From assembly GCA_037447655.1 (NCBI GenBank), contig JBBHKE010002393.1, positions 333,578 to 346,859 of the forward strand: a DNA stretch of 13,282 nucleotides, written 5' to 3'. The DNA is from Zygnema cylindricum (lineage: Eukaryota > Streptophyta > Zygnematophyceae > Zygnematales > Zygnemataceae). Under the pieces are notes generated by a model. That model did no database searches, was not told the DNA's origin, and was given only the letters and a program-made list of their open reading frames with translations. The translations under genes and the position numbers were made by a program. Shown piece by piece: positions 1 to 7,972 of this stretch; within the stretch, counting starts at the first letter, position 1; each line of letters begins with the position of its first letter.

Positions 1-557
1 GTAGTTGAATGGGGGGTAGTAAAAAACTACCTAGAGGCTTCCTGAATTTTTGTCCTAATGGGGGACACAGAATTGCAAATACTCACATCACTACTTGGAG
101 TGATGCCAGTTATGGTGATGCTCCGATTAAGAGATGTACTTTTGGATATGTATTATATGTGGGCGATGGGGCTTGCTGTTGGAGTAGCAAACATCAAAAG
201 GTTATTGCTCAGTCTACCATGGAGGCTGAGTATACGGCCTCTTGCTCTGCTGTAAAAGAATTGATGTGGGTCAAGTCTTTGCTTGGTGAGCTTGGTCACC
301 TTAAGAGTGAGGTGCAGAAAACATTTTGAGATAATCAAGCAGCGATCGCTATTTTTGCCAATCCTAAACATCATTTTAAAGCCAAACACATGGACATTAG
401 ACTCACCTTTGTTAGAGAGAAAGTAGAAAACAAAATAATCAGTTTATAGTACCGACCAGATAGCGAGATGGTAGCAGATATGATGACCAAACCTGTGCCT
501 TCCCTTAAGCTTATTTTCTGCAGGGAGAAGTGTGGTTTTCAATTAAAGAGTGACTAG
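1..557 (+). pseudogene. Ty1/copia polyprotein 3' end: RNase H, decayed
   Basis: This is the C-terminal RNase H domain of a copia-type Pol polyprotein, the enzyme that removes RNA from the RNA/DNA hybrid during reverse transcription. In one frame I see WSDASYGD (catalytic Asp codon at 102), a conserved STMEAEY block (Glu near 228), DNQAAI (Asp at 330) and KHMDIR (Asp at 393). VADMMTKP and a CREKCGF-like end follow, as expected for copia. The domain order and the end of the frame at TAG 555-557, just before a polypurine tract, match intact copia elements. It is dead: TGA 327-329 replaces the residue before DNQ, and TAG 447-449 interrupts the frame. The 5' part of the element lies outside the window. 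Identification is firm; the host lineage cannot be fixed from it. Confidence 0.9.
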
Positions 558-570
558 AAAATAAGGGGAG
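558..570 (+). promoter_or_regulatory. Polypurine tract of the copia element
   Basis: A purine-rich run (AAAATAAGGGGAG) lies directly after the terminal stop of the copia frame and directly before a TG dinucleotide. In LTR retrotransposons this tract primes plus-strand DNA synthesis and marks the upstream edge of the 3' LTR. The placement is exactly as expected, and plant copia elements usually have a similar AGGGGGAG-type tract. Confidence 0.75.
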
Positions 571-690
571 TGTAGAAATTGATGGTTCTTCTAGTATTTT
601 CTAGGTCGAAAATAAAGTGCACAAAAAGAAGCCGAGGCAGTCTATCTCTAACTTCGCTCTCCAACTCCCACACATGTTGCACTCATTGAG
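571..690 (+). repeat. Start of copia 3' LTR, far end uncertain
   Basis: The sequence begins TGTAGAAATTG directly after the polypurine tract, resembling the TGTTAGAAAT-type start of plant copia LTRs. With no 5' LTR in the window, the far end cannot be set by comparison. A CA near 672 is one candidate end, but the LTR may be longer or truncated. The end given here is approximate. Confidence 0.5.
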
Positions 691-701
691 AAGTTGGAGA
701 G
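657..701. repeat. 10-bp inverted repeat in or beside the LTR
   Basis: CTCTCCAACT (657-666) is perfectly complementary to AGTTGGAGAG (692-701), leaving a 25-nt loop. It could form a stem in RNA from the LTR. No function is known from sequence alone, and chance is possible for a single 10-bp stem. Confidence 0.5.
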
Positions 702-785
702 GAAGCTAGTGCCATCGCTGCTTATGATATCCAGAGATTTACGCGGTATTAAAGTAGATTATTTACTAAAAGGAAAGTTGTCGAT

Positions 786-849
786 CACAGGATTTGAACC
801 CGGTACCCACGGATAGGTATTGCAGCCGGTAGCCGATAGCCTCATCCAT
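786..849 (-). repeat. tRNA-like remnant, possible SINE head
   Basis: Read on the minus strand, 800-790 is GGTTCAAATCC, a perfect match to the RNA polymerase III B-box consensus (GGTTCRANNCC). It sits in a weak T-arm-like stem. About 33-44 bases upstream on that strand, around 844-833, is TGAGGCTATCGG, which keeps the T, R and final GG of an A-box but is otherwise poor. The A-to-B spacing suits a tRNA. No complete cloverleaf or anticodon stem can be folded by eye, so this is a decayed tRNA pseudogene or the head of a tRNA-derived SINE rather than a working tRNA gene. A chance B-box match is the alternative. Confidence 0.4.
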
Positions 850-1390
850 TTAGTCTAGTATTAGTAGTAGACAATATTGGGTTTATTAAATAAATAAACA
901 TTAACATACAGGCTAATTCATTTAACAACATCTATATACGGGTTACATAGAGTCAGTTATGAAAAGTACGGATTACGAGTCCGAAAAAGAAATAAGTACC
1001 GCGCATTTGTTTCGATAGCGAAACAAATATATCGCAAATATTTATGACAGCTATGATTGAAATCGGCATTCAATCGCACGGCCGGAAAGAATGCCAAGAT
1101 CGCGGAAGTAGATTTCAACGGTTTATGGTGGCCGCCACATCGTATAGCACGTGGCACCACGACATTGGATTTCGACATCTCCAAGGATTAAGGAAACGAA
1201 TCCTGTTAAGACACGTGTTGACTTTTTGGTCATGTCGTACAATGTTCGTACATAAAGTACACGAACAGCTATACCTTTCTATACGGTAGAGTAATATAAT
1301 TGGTGCCGTATGTCAGAAGATTGCGTTTTAGAGAGAGATAGGACTTAGAAAAATTTGGTAGATGGGACCCTCTCTCCCAAAGAGCTACTG
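850..1390. other. Unassigned AT-rich spacer
   Basis: No gene-like frame, repeat unit or recognisable element was found here, apart from the hairpin at 1005-1028. Short open frames on both strands lack any recognisable domain. Confidence 0.5.
1005..1028. repeat. Perfect 10-bp hairpin with 4-nt loop
   Basis: ATTTGTTTCG (1005-1014) and CGAAACAAAT (1019-1028) are perfect reverse complements separated by ATAG. This is a compact stem-loop capable of forming in either strand. No T-run of terminator type follows, and no gene is beside it. It may be a transposon terminal or subterminal remnant. Confidence 0.6.
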
Positions 1391-1411
1391 TATAAAAGGT
1401 CAATTTTGACC
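1391..1411 (+). promoter_or_regulatory. Candidate TATA box beside a small palindrome
   Basis: TATAAAAGG at 1391-1399 resembles a TATA box. It overlaps GGTCAA-TT-TTGACC (1398-1411), an inverted repeat. A core promoter in a solo LTR remnant would fit the surroundings, but no transcript or coding frame confirms it. Treat as tentative. Confidence 0.25.
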
Positions 1412-1612
1412 CTCCATAACTTATTGCTCGAGGAGCAAATTCAGAGATTATTTTTGCTATCGACTTAGGGTAGTCTTGCCTTTACAGGGGTTATGGTGGT
1501 CAGAGTTTTTGTCTTCCAAGGTGGCAGTTGTTCTTACTAAAACACAAAAGGGTCAAGGTTATCTTAGAGGCTTCTTGGAAACTGTCCATTCTGAGGACTT
1601 ATGGAGTTCTCA
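1412..1612. other. Unassigned stretch before the RT scrap
   Basis: An open frame runs through here from 1476, but its product is not recognisable. Past about 1613 it is simply the wrong frame of the reverse transcriptase remnant. It may contain older parts of the same retroelement that I cannot align by eye. Confidence 0.35.
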
Positions 1613-1918
1613 GAGTTTCACTTATTTCCTTCAATTGTTGATGACACGCATATCATGGGTCCGCGCGATCAAGTTTTTTCTGCTTTCTCTTATTTTGCAA
1701 CCAACTTCATCGAATCGCGCTTTTCTGTTAAACCATCTAAGTGTGTGGCCTAGTGCCCACGAGGTTTGTCATTGGATTGCCCGCTCCCCAACGGATTTTG
1801 TCTATCATCTCACGATGAGGGTATCAAGGCTTTAAGTTGCCCTATTGGTGGTACTTTTTTTATCAACCAGGTGGTTGAGGATGCGTTGTTGGAGGATCTT
1901 TCTTATAGCGACGATATG
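1613..1918 (+). pseudogene. Reverse transcriptase fragment (copy C)
   Basis: Reading from 1613 gives a piece of a non-LTR retrotransposon reverse transcriptase around palm motif C. It shows FPSIVDDTHIMGP with the catalytic Asp pair at 1640-1645, then KPSKCV. After an in-frame TAG at 1751-1753 it continues with DEGIKALSCPIGG and NQVVEDALL. The same order of blocks occurs in copy B: VADDMHIIGP, QPSKCV, SDGIRVLGCPFG and TQLLDDAL. The fragment stops matching near 1918, where TGA 1919-1921 follows. Only about 100 codons survive, so it is a truncated relic. Its divergence from copy B, much greater than between copies A and B, suggests an older insertion or a different subfamily. Confidence 0.8.
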
Positions 1919-1921
1919 TGA

Positions 1922-2255
1922 TCATGTGAACTGTTGTTTTTTTATGACGGTCGTCAATCGAAATCGCTGCTCTTTTATAACCCGTCGTCAGAATATTTCG
2001 CAAGTCAAAGTTGTTCGACGGATTGAGCGTCAAACAAAAACTCAAAAGTACGTAACTTGCATTAATCTGTACTTAAAATGTACAATTTTTGAAAAGTTGA
2101 CGCAACTACCTACGCGTAGCAAAAATTGTCTTTCCGATTAGCAATTCTTTATTTTAATCGTTCTAGAACGCAAAAAAGGGAAATTTTCCCAACAAAATGG
2201 CATAAAACTATACCGCGAATCATTATTAGTGTATAAGTTTTTTTACCGTATAAGA
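1922..2255. other. Unassigned AT-rich spacer
   Basis: I see nothing recognisable here. It separates the RT fragment from the palindrome-bearing repeats. Confidence 0.5.
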
Positions 2256-2680
2256 AAAATTACCGTTATTACCGCTAATTTGGAATCTGAATATTTTCAA
2301 AGAAATCATTTTCTCTAATTAGAAATTAGGGTTTTTTTTTAATAGTATGGATAATTCTACTTGAGAATTTGGGAGAAATTTGGAGGAACCGAATTAGCGT
2401 TCAATACTCTAATAACGATTCGCGGTGTACAGTACACCGCCAATCGCTATTAGCGTCAAGGAAAAATTAGCGTAAAAGAAATATTAGCGTTATTAACGTT
2501 AATTGGGAATTTCAAAATCTAGGGCAAGTCATTTACTCTAATTTAAAATAAGGTTTTTTCAAATAGTATGGATAATTCTATTTGAGAAAAATAAATTAGG
2601 GGAGCCGAATAAGTGTCATTGACGCTAATAGCGATTGGCAGTGTACAGTACATTACCATTAAGTCCAATACTATGGGTTC
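2256..2680. repeat. Two diverged tandem copies of a ~225-bp repeat
   Basis: Two successive units share the same order of blocks. Each has a TTAxCGTT-ATT-AxCGxTAA palindrome (2260-2278; 2484-2502). Next comes a CTCTAATT block (2313; 2536), then ATAGTATGGATAATTCTA with TTGAGA, then GTGTACAGTACA (about 2426; 2640). The units are about 225 bp apart and strongly diverged, so they are old. Each ends around a larger palindrome. This could be a degraded satellite or a pair of nested MITE-like elements. Neither unit encodes protein. Confidence 0.7.
2407..2455. repeat. 49-bp near-perfect palindrome
   Basis: Two 24-bp arms (2407-2430 and 2432-2455) flank a single A, with about 21 of 24 positions pairing. 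The inner nine pairs, GCGGTGTAC/GTACACCGC, are perfect. The outer arms carry the AATAGCGATT/AATCGCTATT motif that recurs elsewhere in the window. A weaker version is centred near 2648 in the next repeat unit. Confidence 0.85.
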
Positions 2681-3002
2681 ATTACATTTCTCTTGTCATT
2701 TACACGACCTTCGGCACCTTGCAAGACTCGCCCCGTAGACCCAGACAAAGGCCGTAATTGGGTATCTAAAACATGGTTTACAGGTTAGGGTCATTTGTTT
2801 TTTGTTTTTTTTAATAAAAAAAACCACGACCAAATAAAAAACCCTAAACATACGGTCGCGCGTAGAAAGCGAGAGGCCGGGACGACGTGGACGCCTTTGG
2901 GACCCCTGCGGGGCTCCGAAACCTCGCAAGTTTTTGTACTGTACAGCACAGTAGCCCCTCGAATGCGTGCCCAATCATGGTAGGTTTGTGTTTGAAGTAT
3001 TG
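2681..3002. other. Unassigned spacer with T8/A8 palindrome
   Basis: No gene is seen. A T8-AAT-A8 hairpin lies at 2805-2823, and a single AAACCCTAA motif, identical to the plant telomere-like telobox, lies at 2839-2847. A GC-rich patch (about 2855-2930) has no recognisable coding content. The right edge is set by the start of copy A homology. Confidence 0.45.
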
Positions 3003-3016
3003 ACAGGTTATGATCT

Positions 3017-3753
3017 TGGCTTTTCGCTACACCTATTTCGTCAACTCCCCGATTTTCACTTGCTCAATTCACCACCGCCCTCCTGTTTCGCCTTGGCCTC
3101 CCCCATCCTCCTTTACTTGGCTCTCTTATTTGTGCATGTGGTCATGTCTTGGGGCTTGATGGTGTCCATTTTCTTCGTTGCTCCCATGGGGTTGATTTGA
3201 TCCAGGAGCATGACACTATTCGCGACGCCGTTGCGACTATCGTTTCGGAAGGTGGCTTTTCGGTGCGTCGAGAGGTTTCTCATATTATTCCCTCGCGTCG
3301 GATTGATGTTGTTTTACTTGATAGTGCCTGTCTAATCCTCAGTGATATTGTTTTGGCGAACCCTACTTCAGCTTCAGTTGTTGGCCAGGGGGCTTGACAT
3401 GTTGGGGTTGCAGCTTGTGATGCCGCTAAGGCGAAGGAGCGTGATTATGCCCACCGAGACCCTATGGATGACTTTGTTCAGATGGCGGTCGAGATCTTTG
3501 GTTGTTTGGGTGTTGCACTGGACGAGTTTCTCCATACTTGTGCTCGACGTGCTTTTGAGCGCTGAGGACCTGGGAGCCCTCCTCCTTCGGTCCTTACTTC
3601 TTTTTATCATCAACGTTATCTGTGGCTTTACAGCGAGTGTAGGCTTCTATTCTCCTCCTATCGGCAGTTGCGGCTATAGATCGTCGTTTTGTTCCGGAAC
3701 TCCCTCAACGTGCTCCCCCGGACTAGGGGGACTTACGGGGTTGCTTTTCGTAG
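3017..3753 (+). pseudogene. C-terminal part of retrotransposon ORF (copy A)
   Basis: This encodes the region after the reverse transcriptase, matching copy B from TGG at 11761. The zinc-knuckle-like block is complete here: CACG, then GVHFLRC and a His before DTIRD. RREV, RRIDVVLL and SDIVLANP follow, a possible metal-dependent nuclease fold (inference from acidic residue order). The frame then meets TGA at 3395-3397, the same codon at which copy B also has TGA, and continues with DAAKAKERDY and a conserved tail. A second TGA at 3563-3565 stands where copy B has CGA. A one-base deletion near 3615 shifts the frame, and the final TAG at 3751-3753 matches the TAG that ends copy B. Confidence 0.85.
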
Positions 3754-3974
3754 ATATTTAATTGAGTTTGGGTTGGGGTTGTAGTTCTTGTTTTGTGAGT
3801 TGTCGTACTTGTCATTTTGAGTTTGGGTGCTTTTATTTTCCTTGTTGTTTCCTTTTTTTTGCGTTCTCGTCGTTCTTTTTGTTTTTTATTGTAGTTTTTC
3901 AGTTTTGGCCATGCCACCCCTTTTGTACCCCCAGACTCAGATGGTTTACCATTGTGCTTTTTAATTTATCGTGC
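3754..3974 (+). other. 3' UTR and conserved tail of copy A
   Basis: This T-rich untranslated region aligns with 12496-12708 of copy B. The last 68 bp (3907-3974), from GGCCATGCCAC to TTTATCGTGC, is the best conserved part and occurs three times in the window. In non-LTR retrotransposons the 3' end of the RNA is what the reverse transcriptase recognises, so such a conserved tail is expected. Confidence 0.75.
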
Positions 3975-4219
3975 TTCTTTTTCATATAAGTGAGCTCGGA
4001 AGGAATATTCCCATTCCCTTATCTTGAGATTTTCCGTACTTTTCAACTGACAAGATAACTTTGTAAAGAAATACATCCTACTGTTTTAAATGTTTGGCTC
4101 CATTGGATAGTTTGTCATACTACGCACTTCTTGAAACAAAGCGGTGACCCGCAAAAAAAAATGTGAAAACTTCATCGATTGGCACACTGATGTAGATCTG
4201 AAAATTGTTACCTTTTTGC
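3975..4219. other. Unassigned AT-rich spacer
   Basis: No gene, repeat or structural motif was recognised after the end of copy A. Confidence 0.5.
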
Positions 4220-4516
4220 ATGTGTCATTTTCTAAAAAATAAAAATACAAGATATGTTGAAACTACTTGTGAAAATTATCAGTTTTCTGTTGTAAGCGTC
4301 GGAAAAAAAACATTAGTGCGTCCAATTTGGGGGTTAATCCCAAAAGAGAAATTGTTAATCTTCATCTCTTTGAAAAGTACAAATTCAACAGACAATTGTT
4401 CAACTCCAGATGCTCCACTTCATGTAACAAAAGATCGGCATCGATATTCAACGGCTCAAGGCAAACCGTCATATCCTGTCTATTTTAAACGCTTGAAAGA
4501 TTCGAATAACTTCTGA
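4220..4516 (+). CDS. Hypothetical 98-codon ORF, unrecognised
   Basis: An ATG at 4220 opens a frame to TGA 4514-4516. The N-terminal third is Cys- and Asn-rich and looks like AT-rich chance sequence. The rest (from about residue 37) has a more protein-like mix, including WGLIPKEKLLIF and YSTAQGKPSYPVYFKRL. I recognise no domain, signal peptide or membrane segment. There is no clear promoter, and the neighbours are transposon debris. It could be part of an exon, a relic of a mobile-element gene, or chance; in DNA of this composition a frame of about 100 codons is not remarkable. Confidence 0.2.
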   Translation: MCHFLKNKNTRYVETTCENYQFSVVSVGKKTLVRPIWGLIPKEKLLIFISLKSTNSTDNCSTPDAPLHVTKDRHRYSTAQGKPSYPVYFKRLKDSNNF

Positions 4517-4577
4517 TAATCGCATGCGTTATGTATCTTTTGGTTCAATCATCCTCTAGGATTTTTGTAGTTATAAT

Positions 4578-4805
4578 GTTTATCATGGTCGTTACACGAG
4601 CATGGATTGTGTCATGTTTATCATGCGCGTTCCATGAGCATGGACCGTGTCTTGTTTATCATGCTCGATACACGTGCATGGACCATGACTTGTTTATCAT
4701 GCCCGTTGACTAGTTTATGTGAGTGTGTCATGTTTATCATGATCGTTACACGAGCATGGACCATGTCCTGTTCATGCCCGTTAACGGGCAGACCGTGTCT
4801 CGTCA
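4578..4805. repeat. 38-bp tandem repeat, six units
   Basis: Units begin with GTTTATCATG (or GTTCATG in the last) at 4578, 4616, 4654, 4692, 4732 and 4770. The spacing is 38, 38, 38, 40 and 38 bp. Inside each unit a CGTTACACGAGCATGGACC-like core recurs with changes; the fourth unit has lost the core match and gained two bases. This is a diverged minisatellite. Frames that run through it are by-products, as 38 is not a multiple of three. Confidence 0.9.
4776..4789. repeat. 14-bp perfect palindrome
   Basis: GCCCGTTAACGGGC is self-complementary over its full length and contains an HpaI site (GTTAAC). It lies in the last, most altered unit of the 38-bp repeat, where it seems to have arisen from the CCCGTT part of the unit. 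Confidence 0.7.
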
Positions 4806-5112
4806 TACAGATGTTTTCGTACAGGCGTGCAGATGGAGAACGTGCACATGGACAACGAATGCCTATTTAAAGGTTTTAAGTCAGACGACCAAATATCTAT
4901 AATTTGTATATAGATAAAGAAAATCAATCTGCTCTTTCCCGCAGTTTACGCAGGGATTGGCACGTTTCGTAGATTGCACAATATAGAAACCTTCTAATAT
5001 AGTAACGCTAACCAAATCGTACATATATTAACTTAAAAGCAGTTTTTTTTCGATTAATTCAGTTTAAGAACTTTAGGTAGTAGAGTCAGAATTGGCGTTC
5101 TATTAGAAATGT
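4806..5112. other. Unassigned AT-rich spacer
   Basis: Nothing recognisable is seen between the tandem repeat and the small ORF at 5113. Confidence 0.45.
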
Positions 5113-5331
5113 ATGGTTTTCATGTGCACTATACTGTTATGTATCACGGATTTTACATTTCACATGTATGTTGTTAATCATGTAATTACTTTATCACCTG
5201 GGTACCTACAATTGGATGAACCTTCATCCAACGGGAAAGACGAAACCGTGTGGATTGTGACGAACAAAAAAGATCCAATCTCGCGCTTAGTAAAGAACCA
5301 TTGGGCACACGAATTACTAACCAGTGTATGA
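5113..5331 (+). CDS. Hypothetical 72-codon ORF, possibly a 3' exon relic
   Basis: ATG 5113 to TGA 5329-5331. Residues 1-29 are hydrophobic and look like translated AT-rich DNA. From about residue 30 the sequence is protein-like: GYLQLDEPSSNGKDETVW, then VTNKKDPISRLVKNHWAHELL. That change of character near 5200 would fit a terminal exon with an upstream splice acceptor, but no clear acceptor is evident. No domain is recognised. Chance or a captured gene fragment are alternatives. Confidence 0.22.
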   Translation: MVFMCTILLCITDFTFHMYVVNHVITLSPGYLQLDEPSSNGKDETVWIVTNKKDPISRLVKNHWAHELLTSV

Positions 5332-5334
5332 CCA

Positions 5335-5353
5335 GGGTCATTTTTTTTGACCC
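5335..5353. repeat. Small hairpin over a T-run
   Basis: GGGTCA (5335-5340) pairs with TGACCC (5348-5353) around seven T residues. It lies just after the stop of the 72-codon frame. This 6-bp stem marks the start of the palindrome-repeat region and resembles the TTTTGACCC blocks further on. Confidence 0.4.
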
Positions 5354-5379
5354 CCTAAAACTCTTAAAGTGCACCAAGA

Positions 5380-6470
5380 ATCAATTATAGTGTTGATTAA
5401 CACTAATTTGGTGCTACTCATGCCGTATATTTTAGCTTCTTGTTTTTCAACCTACGCATTTATATATTTAAGCTTTGTCAATTTAAATCGCTATTAGCGT
5501 TAACAACGCTAATTTGGTGCCCCAAAATTTTGACCCTCAAACCCAAATTAGAATTAACTACTCTAAATGTTTTTTTACATTAATATAGGTACTATCGAAT
5601 TAGCTTTAATAACTCTAATTTAGATAGTTTAAAAATAATGTAGTGTACGAAATGCGTCGTCCTATTAAAACCGCTCGTTATTTTGTACAATGGCATAACA
5701 AGTGCTTCTTCTAAAGGCGTCGACACTTGAAAGCTAGTGCGTCTAAACAAAAAGATTTGATTCTCAAAGATAAAGACGATGTAAAATTACGCGAACCTGT
5801 TCTCACGTGTTCAAACGTCGACTATGTGAACACACACTATGCCAACTTCACTATGGGAAAAATGAACCGAAATTAAAATTATGCATAAATTAGAGTTATG
5901 CATAAAACAGAGCTATTTTTTTTTTGGTGGAAGGCCTTGAACCCAAATTAGAATTTTTTACCCTAATTATTTTTTTACATTAACGTTTATTTAACACTAA
6001 TAGCGATTCATTGTGTACTAATGTGAATCGTAATTAGCATTTATAACGCTAATTCGGTGACCCCAAATTTTGACCCTCGAACCCTAAATGTTTTTTTACA
6101 TTATTTAAGGTAGATTTTGAATTTAGTTACGACTATGATAATCTCTTTTTAATTAGTGTGGCGTACGGTTGGTGTTTGACCGTGTAAAATTGGACTTTAC
6201 TAAGTAAAAAAGTACAAAAAATGATTTAACACAAGGCATTATCATGTAACAGCGTTTTCACAAACCGCCTAGTGCAAACGTCATAATGACGCAAAAATGT
6301 AGGTTTTGTCAGATTTTGTACGTGTACCTAATTTACTGAAAAGATGTTCAAATGGGATAATTATTACGGAAATAAACCCAAATTATAGTTAATAACACTA
6401 ATATTTTTTATACACTTCTCAACACTAATTACGATTCACGATGAAGTGTTGTGTATTGGTAACCATTTAA
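5380..6470. repeat. Cluster of degraded palindrome-bearing repeats
   Basis: Several blocks recur in the same order. The first is an 8-3-8 palindrome of the TTAGCGTT-NNN-AACGCTAA type (5494-5512, 6034-6052). Next is AATTNGGTG, then CCCAAATTTTGACCCTC (about 5520 and 6061), then ACCCAAATTAGAATT (5541, 5941). Next is TTTTTTTACATTA (about 5570, 5971, 6091), then CACTAATAGCGATTCA (about 5995) or its diverged form near 6421. The best preserved unit spans about 5938-6084, near 145 bp, and runs into the start of another. The blocks are shared with 2256-2680. Likely an old satellite or MITE family; no protein is encoded. Confidence 0.65.
5494..5512. repeat. Perfect 8-3-8 palindrome
   Basis: TTAGCGTT, spacer AAC, AACGCTAA. 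This is the one perfect member of the motif family. Other members with the same arm length and 3-base spacer, with mismatches, are at 2260-2278, 2484-2502, 5548-5566, 5600-5618, 5948-5966, 6034-6052 and 6383-6401. One with a 4-base spacer lies at 5387-5406. Confidence 0.8.
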
Positions 6471-7180
6471 CATATCCGATTTGCACCCATTGTTTGCATA
6501 CCGATAATTATACCAGTAACGGGTTTATCACGATGAAAAACTTGTATATTGGGAGTTCCAACCAATAAATATGTAGTCCGATAACTATTGGCAATAATTG
6601 TACAGCTTAAGGTAGGGTTACATTAAACGAAAAGTGAGGTTAAATACATAATTTTATACTTGCCCGTACCATGCCGTACTATATTTTCGTAGTTTCTTGA
6701 AAACAACATTATAGAAAGTAAGATTGCGATTCTCCAAGTATCCGGGATATAACATTGAACGTCCGATTACATTAGGTCCCCATAGTCACGTGCTTTCGGA
6801 CAAGGTGACCGTAAAATCTTTGCCGGAAAGAAATAAGGTTTTATCTTGAAAGTCAACAAAGTGAAAGAGATAAATGAGGTACATTGACGCGGTGTAATTG
6901 AAAAATACACGTACGTAATACGCAAGTACAGATTTTCATACGAAAATGGTCGGTTTCAAAATCTTTGATGATTTTAAAGATTTGATCGTCAACTTACGTG
7001 GAACCACTCAATTCAGAACACAGGCGATTCCAAATGTAACTGAGGCCTCTATAATACATAATTTTGGTTGTCCATACTATTATAGATACCTCTTGATATA
7101 ACCATACCCTTAGATTGTACATCTATACTTCTCTGTACAAAATTACGGAACGAGTTGTCATGCGTAGGTAGTGCACGTAT
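6471..7180. other. Unassigned AT-rich spacer
   Basis: No coding frame of note, RNA gene, repeat unit or element end was recognised on either strand. Confidence 0.5.
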
Positions 7181-7972
7181 TGATACGTGGTGATGGTAGG
7201 TAATTATGGAACATAATGACTACGAATGGTGATGGTGTAATGATAATAGTGCAATGATGATGGCGCCCTGATGTTGGTGCACGATGATGGCGCATGATTG
7301 TGATGGATGACTATGATCTATGGTGAAAGAGCATAATAATTGATCATGATGATGCATGATGCTGATTTTTGATGATTGTACAACATGCAAAAGCTGAAGT
7401 GATGAATAATAATGGTTTAAAATGATGGCGGACAATGATGGCTCATGATAATGATGCACGATGGATGATAGTGCATAATGATGGTGCAATAAAAATGGTG
7501 CATTGACAATGATGCAATGACAATGGAACAATTGTGATGGTGCGTAATAATGGTGCAGACGATGGTGAGCAATGGTGGTACACAATCATGGTGCACCAAT
7601 ATGCTGCATAATCATAAAGCATTGTGATGGATCATGTTGATGGTGCATCGTAATAAAGAGAGATGGTGGTGCATGATGATGGTGTAATGACGATGGTGGT
7701 ATATGATGTTACATAATTGTGATACATGGAGTTAATAAATAATGATGGCCCCATGATGACAATGCATGTTGACGATGGATCATGGCGATTCATGATGATA
7801 CTAAAATGATGTTGAATAACAATGAGGATTACAACTCACACAACATAACCACTCATGACGACATCTACTCATGGCTACACAACTACCTATGACCACATGA
7901 CGATGATGATGATGATAACGACGGCGACGAAGATCATGATGATAATGATGACGATGATGATGATATTCTAGG
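7181..7972. repeat. GAT/ATG-rich degenerate simple repeat
   Basis: The plus strand is filled with GATGGTGCATAATGATGG-like strings, with purer GATGATGAT runs at about 7901-7972. Long minus-strand frames rich in His, Ser and Leu (for example 7220-7585) are the trivial translation of this repeat and are not genes. The array is old at its left side and purer at the right. Confidence 0.85.

Larger units (their letters stand above)
3003..3974 (+). mobile_element. 5'-truncated non-LTR retrotransposon (copy A)
   Basis: From about 3003 to 3974 the sequence aligns by eye, with few gaps, to 11747-12708 of copy B, at clearly high nucleotide identity. The upstream part of the element (zinc finger, reverse transcriptase) is missing, the usual result of incomplete target-primed reverse transcription. 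The copy ends with the 68-bp conserved tail at 3907-3974. Unlike copy B it is not followed by TTA repeat. Target-site duplications could not be identified. Confidence 0.88.

Noticed and set aside
2839-2847. AAACCCTAA telobox as evidence of a telomeric remnant
   Set aside because: Only single motifs (here and TTAGGGTTT on the plus strand at 2326-2334), with no tandem array; chance is enough in AT-rich DNA.
2967-3200. Plus-strand 77-codon hydrophobic frame
   Set aside because: It is the wrong frame of copy A; the homologous frame to copy B runs from 3017 in a different phase.
7220-7599. Minus-strand His/Ser-rich frames of 121 and 60 codons
   Set aside because: Simple translation of the GAT/ATG-rich repeat, with no domain and no start context.
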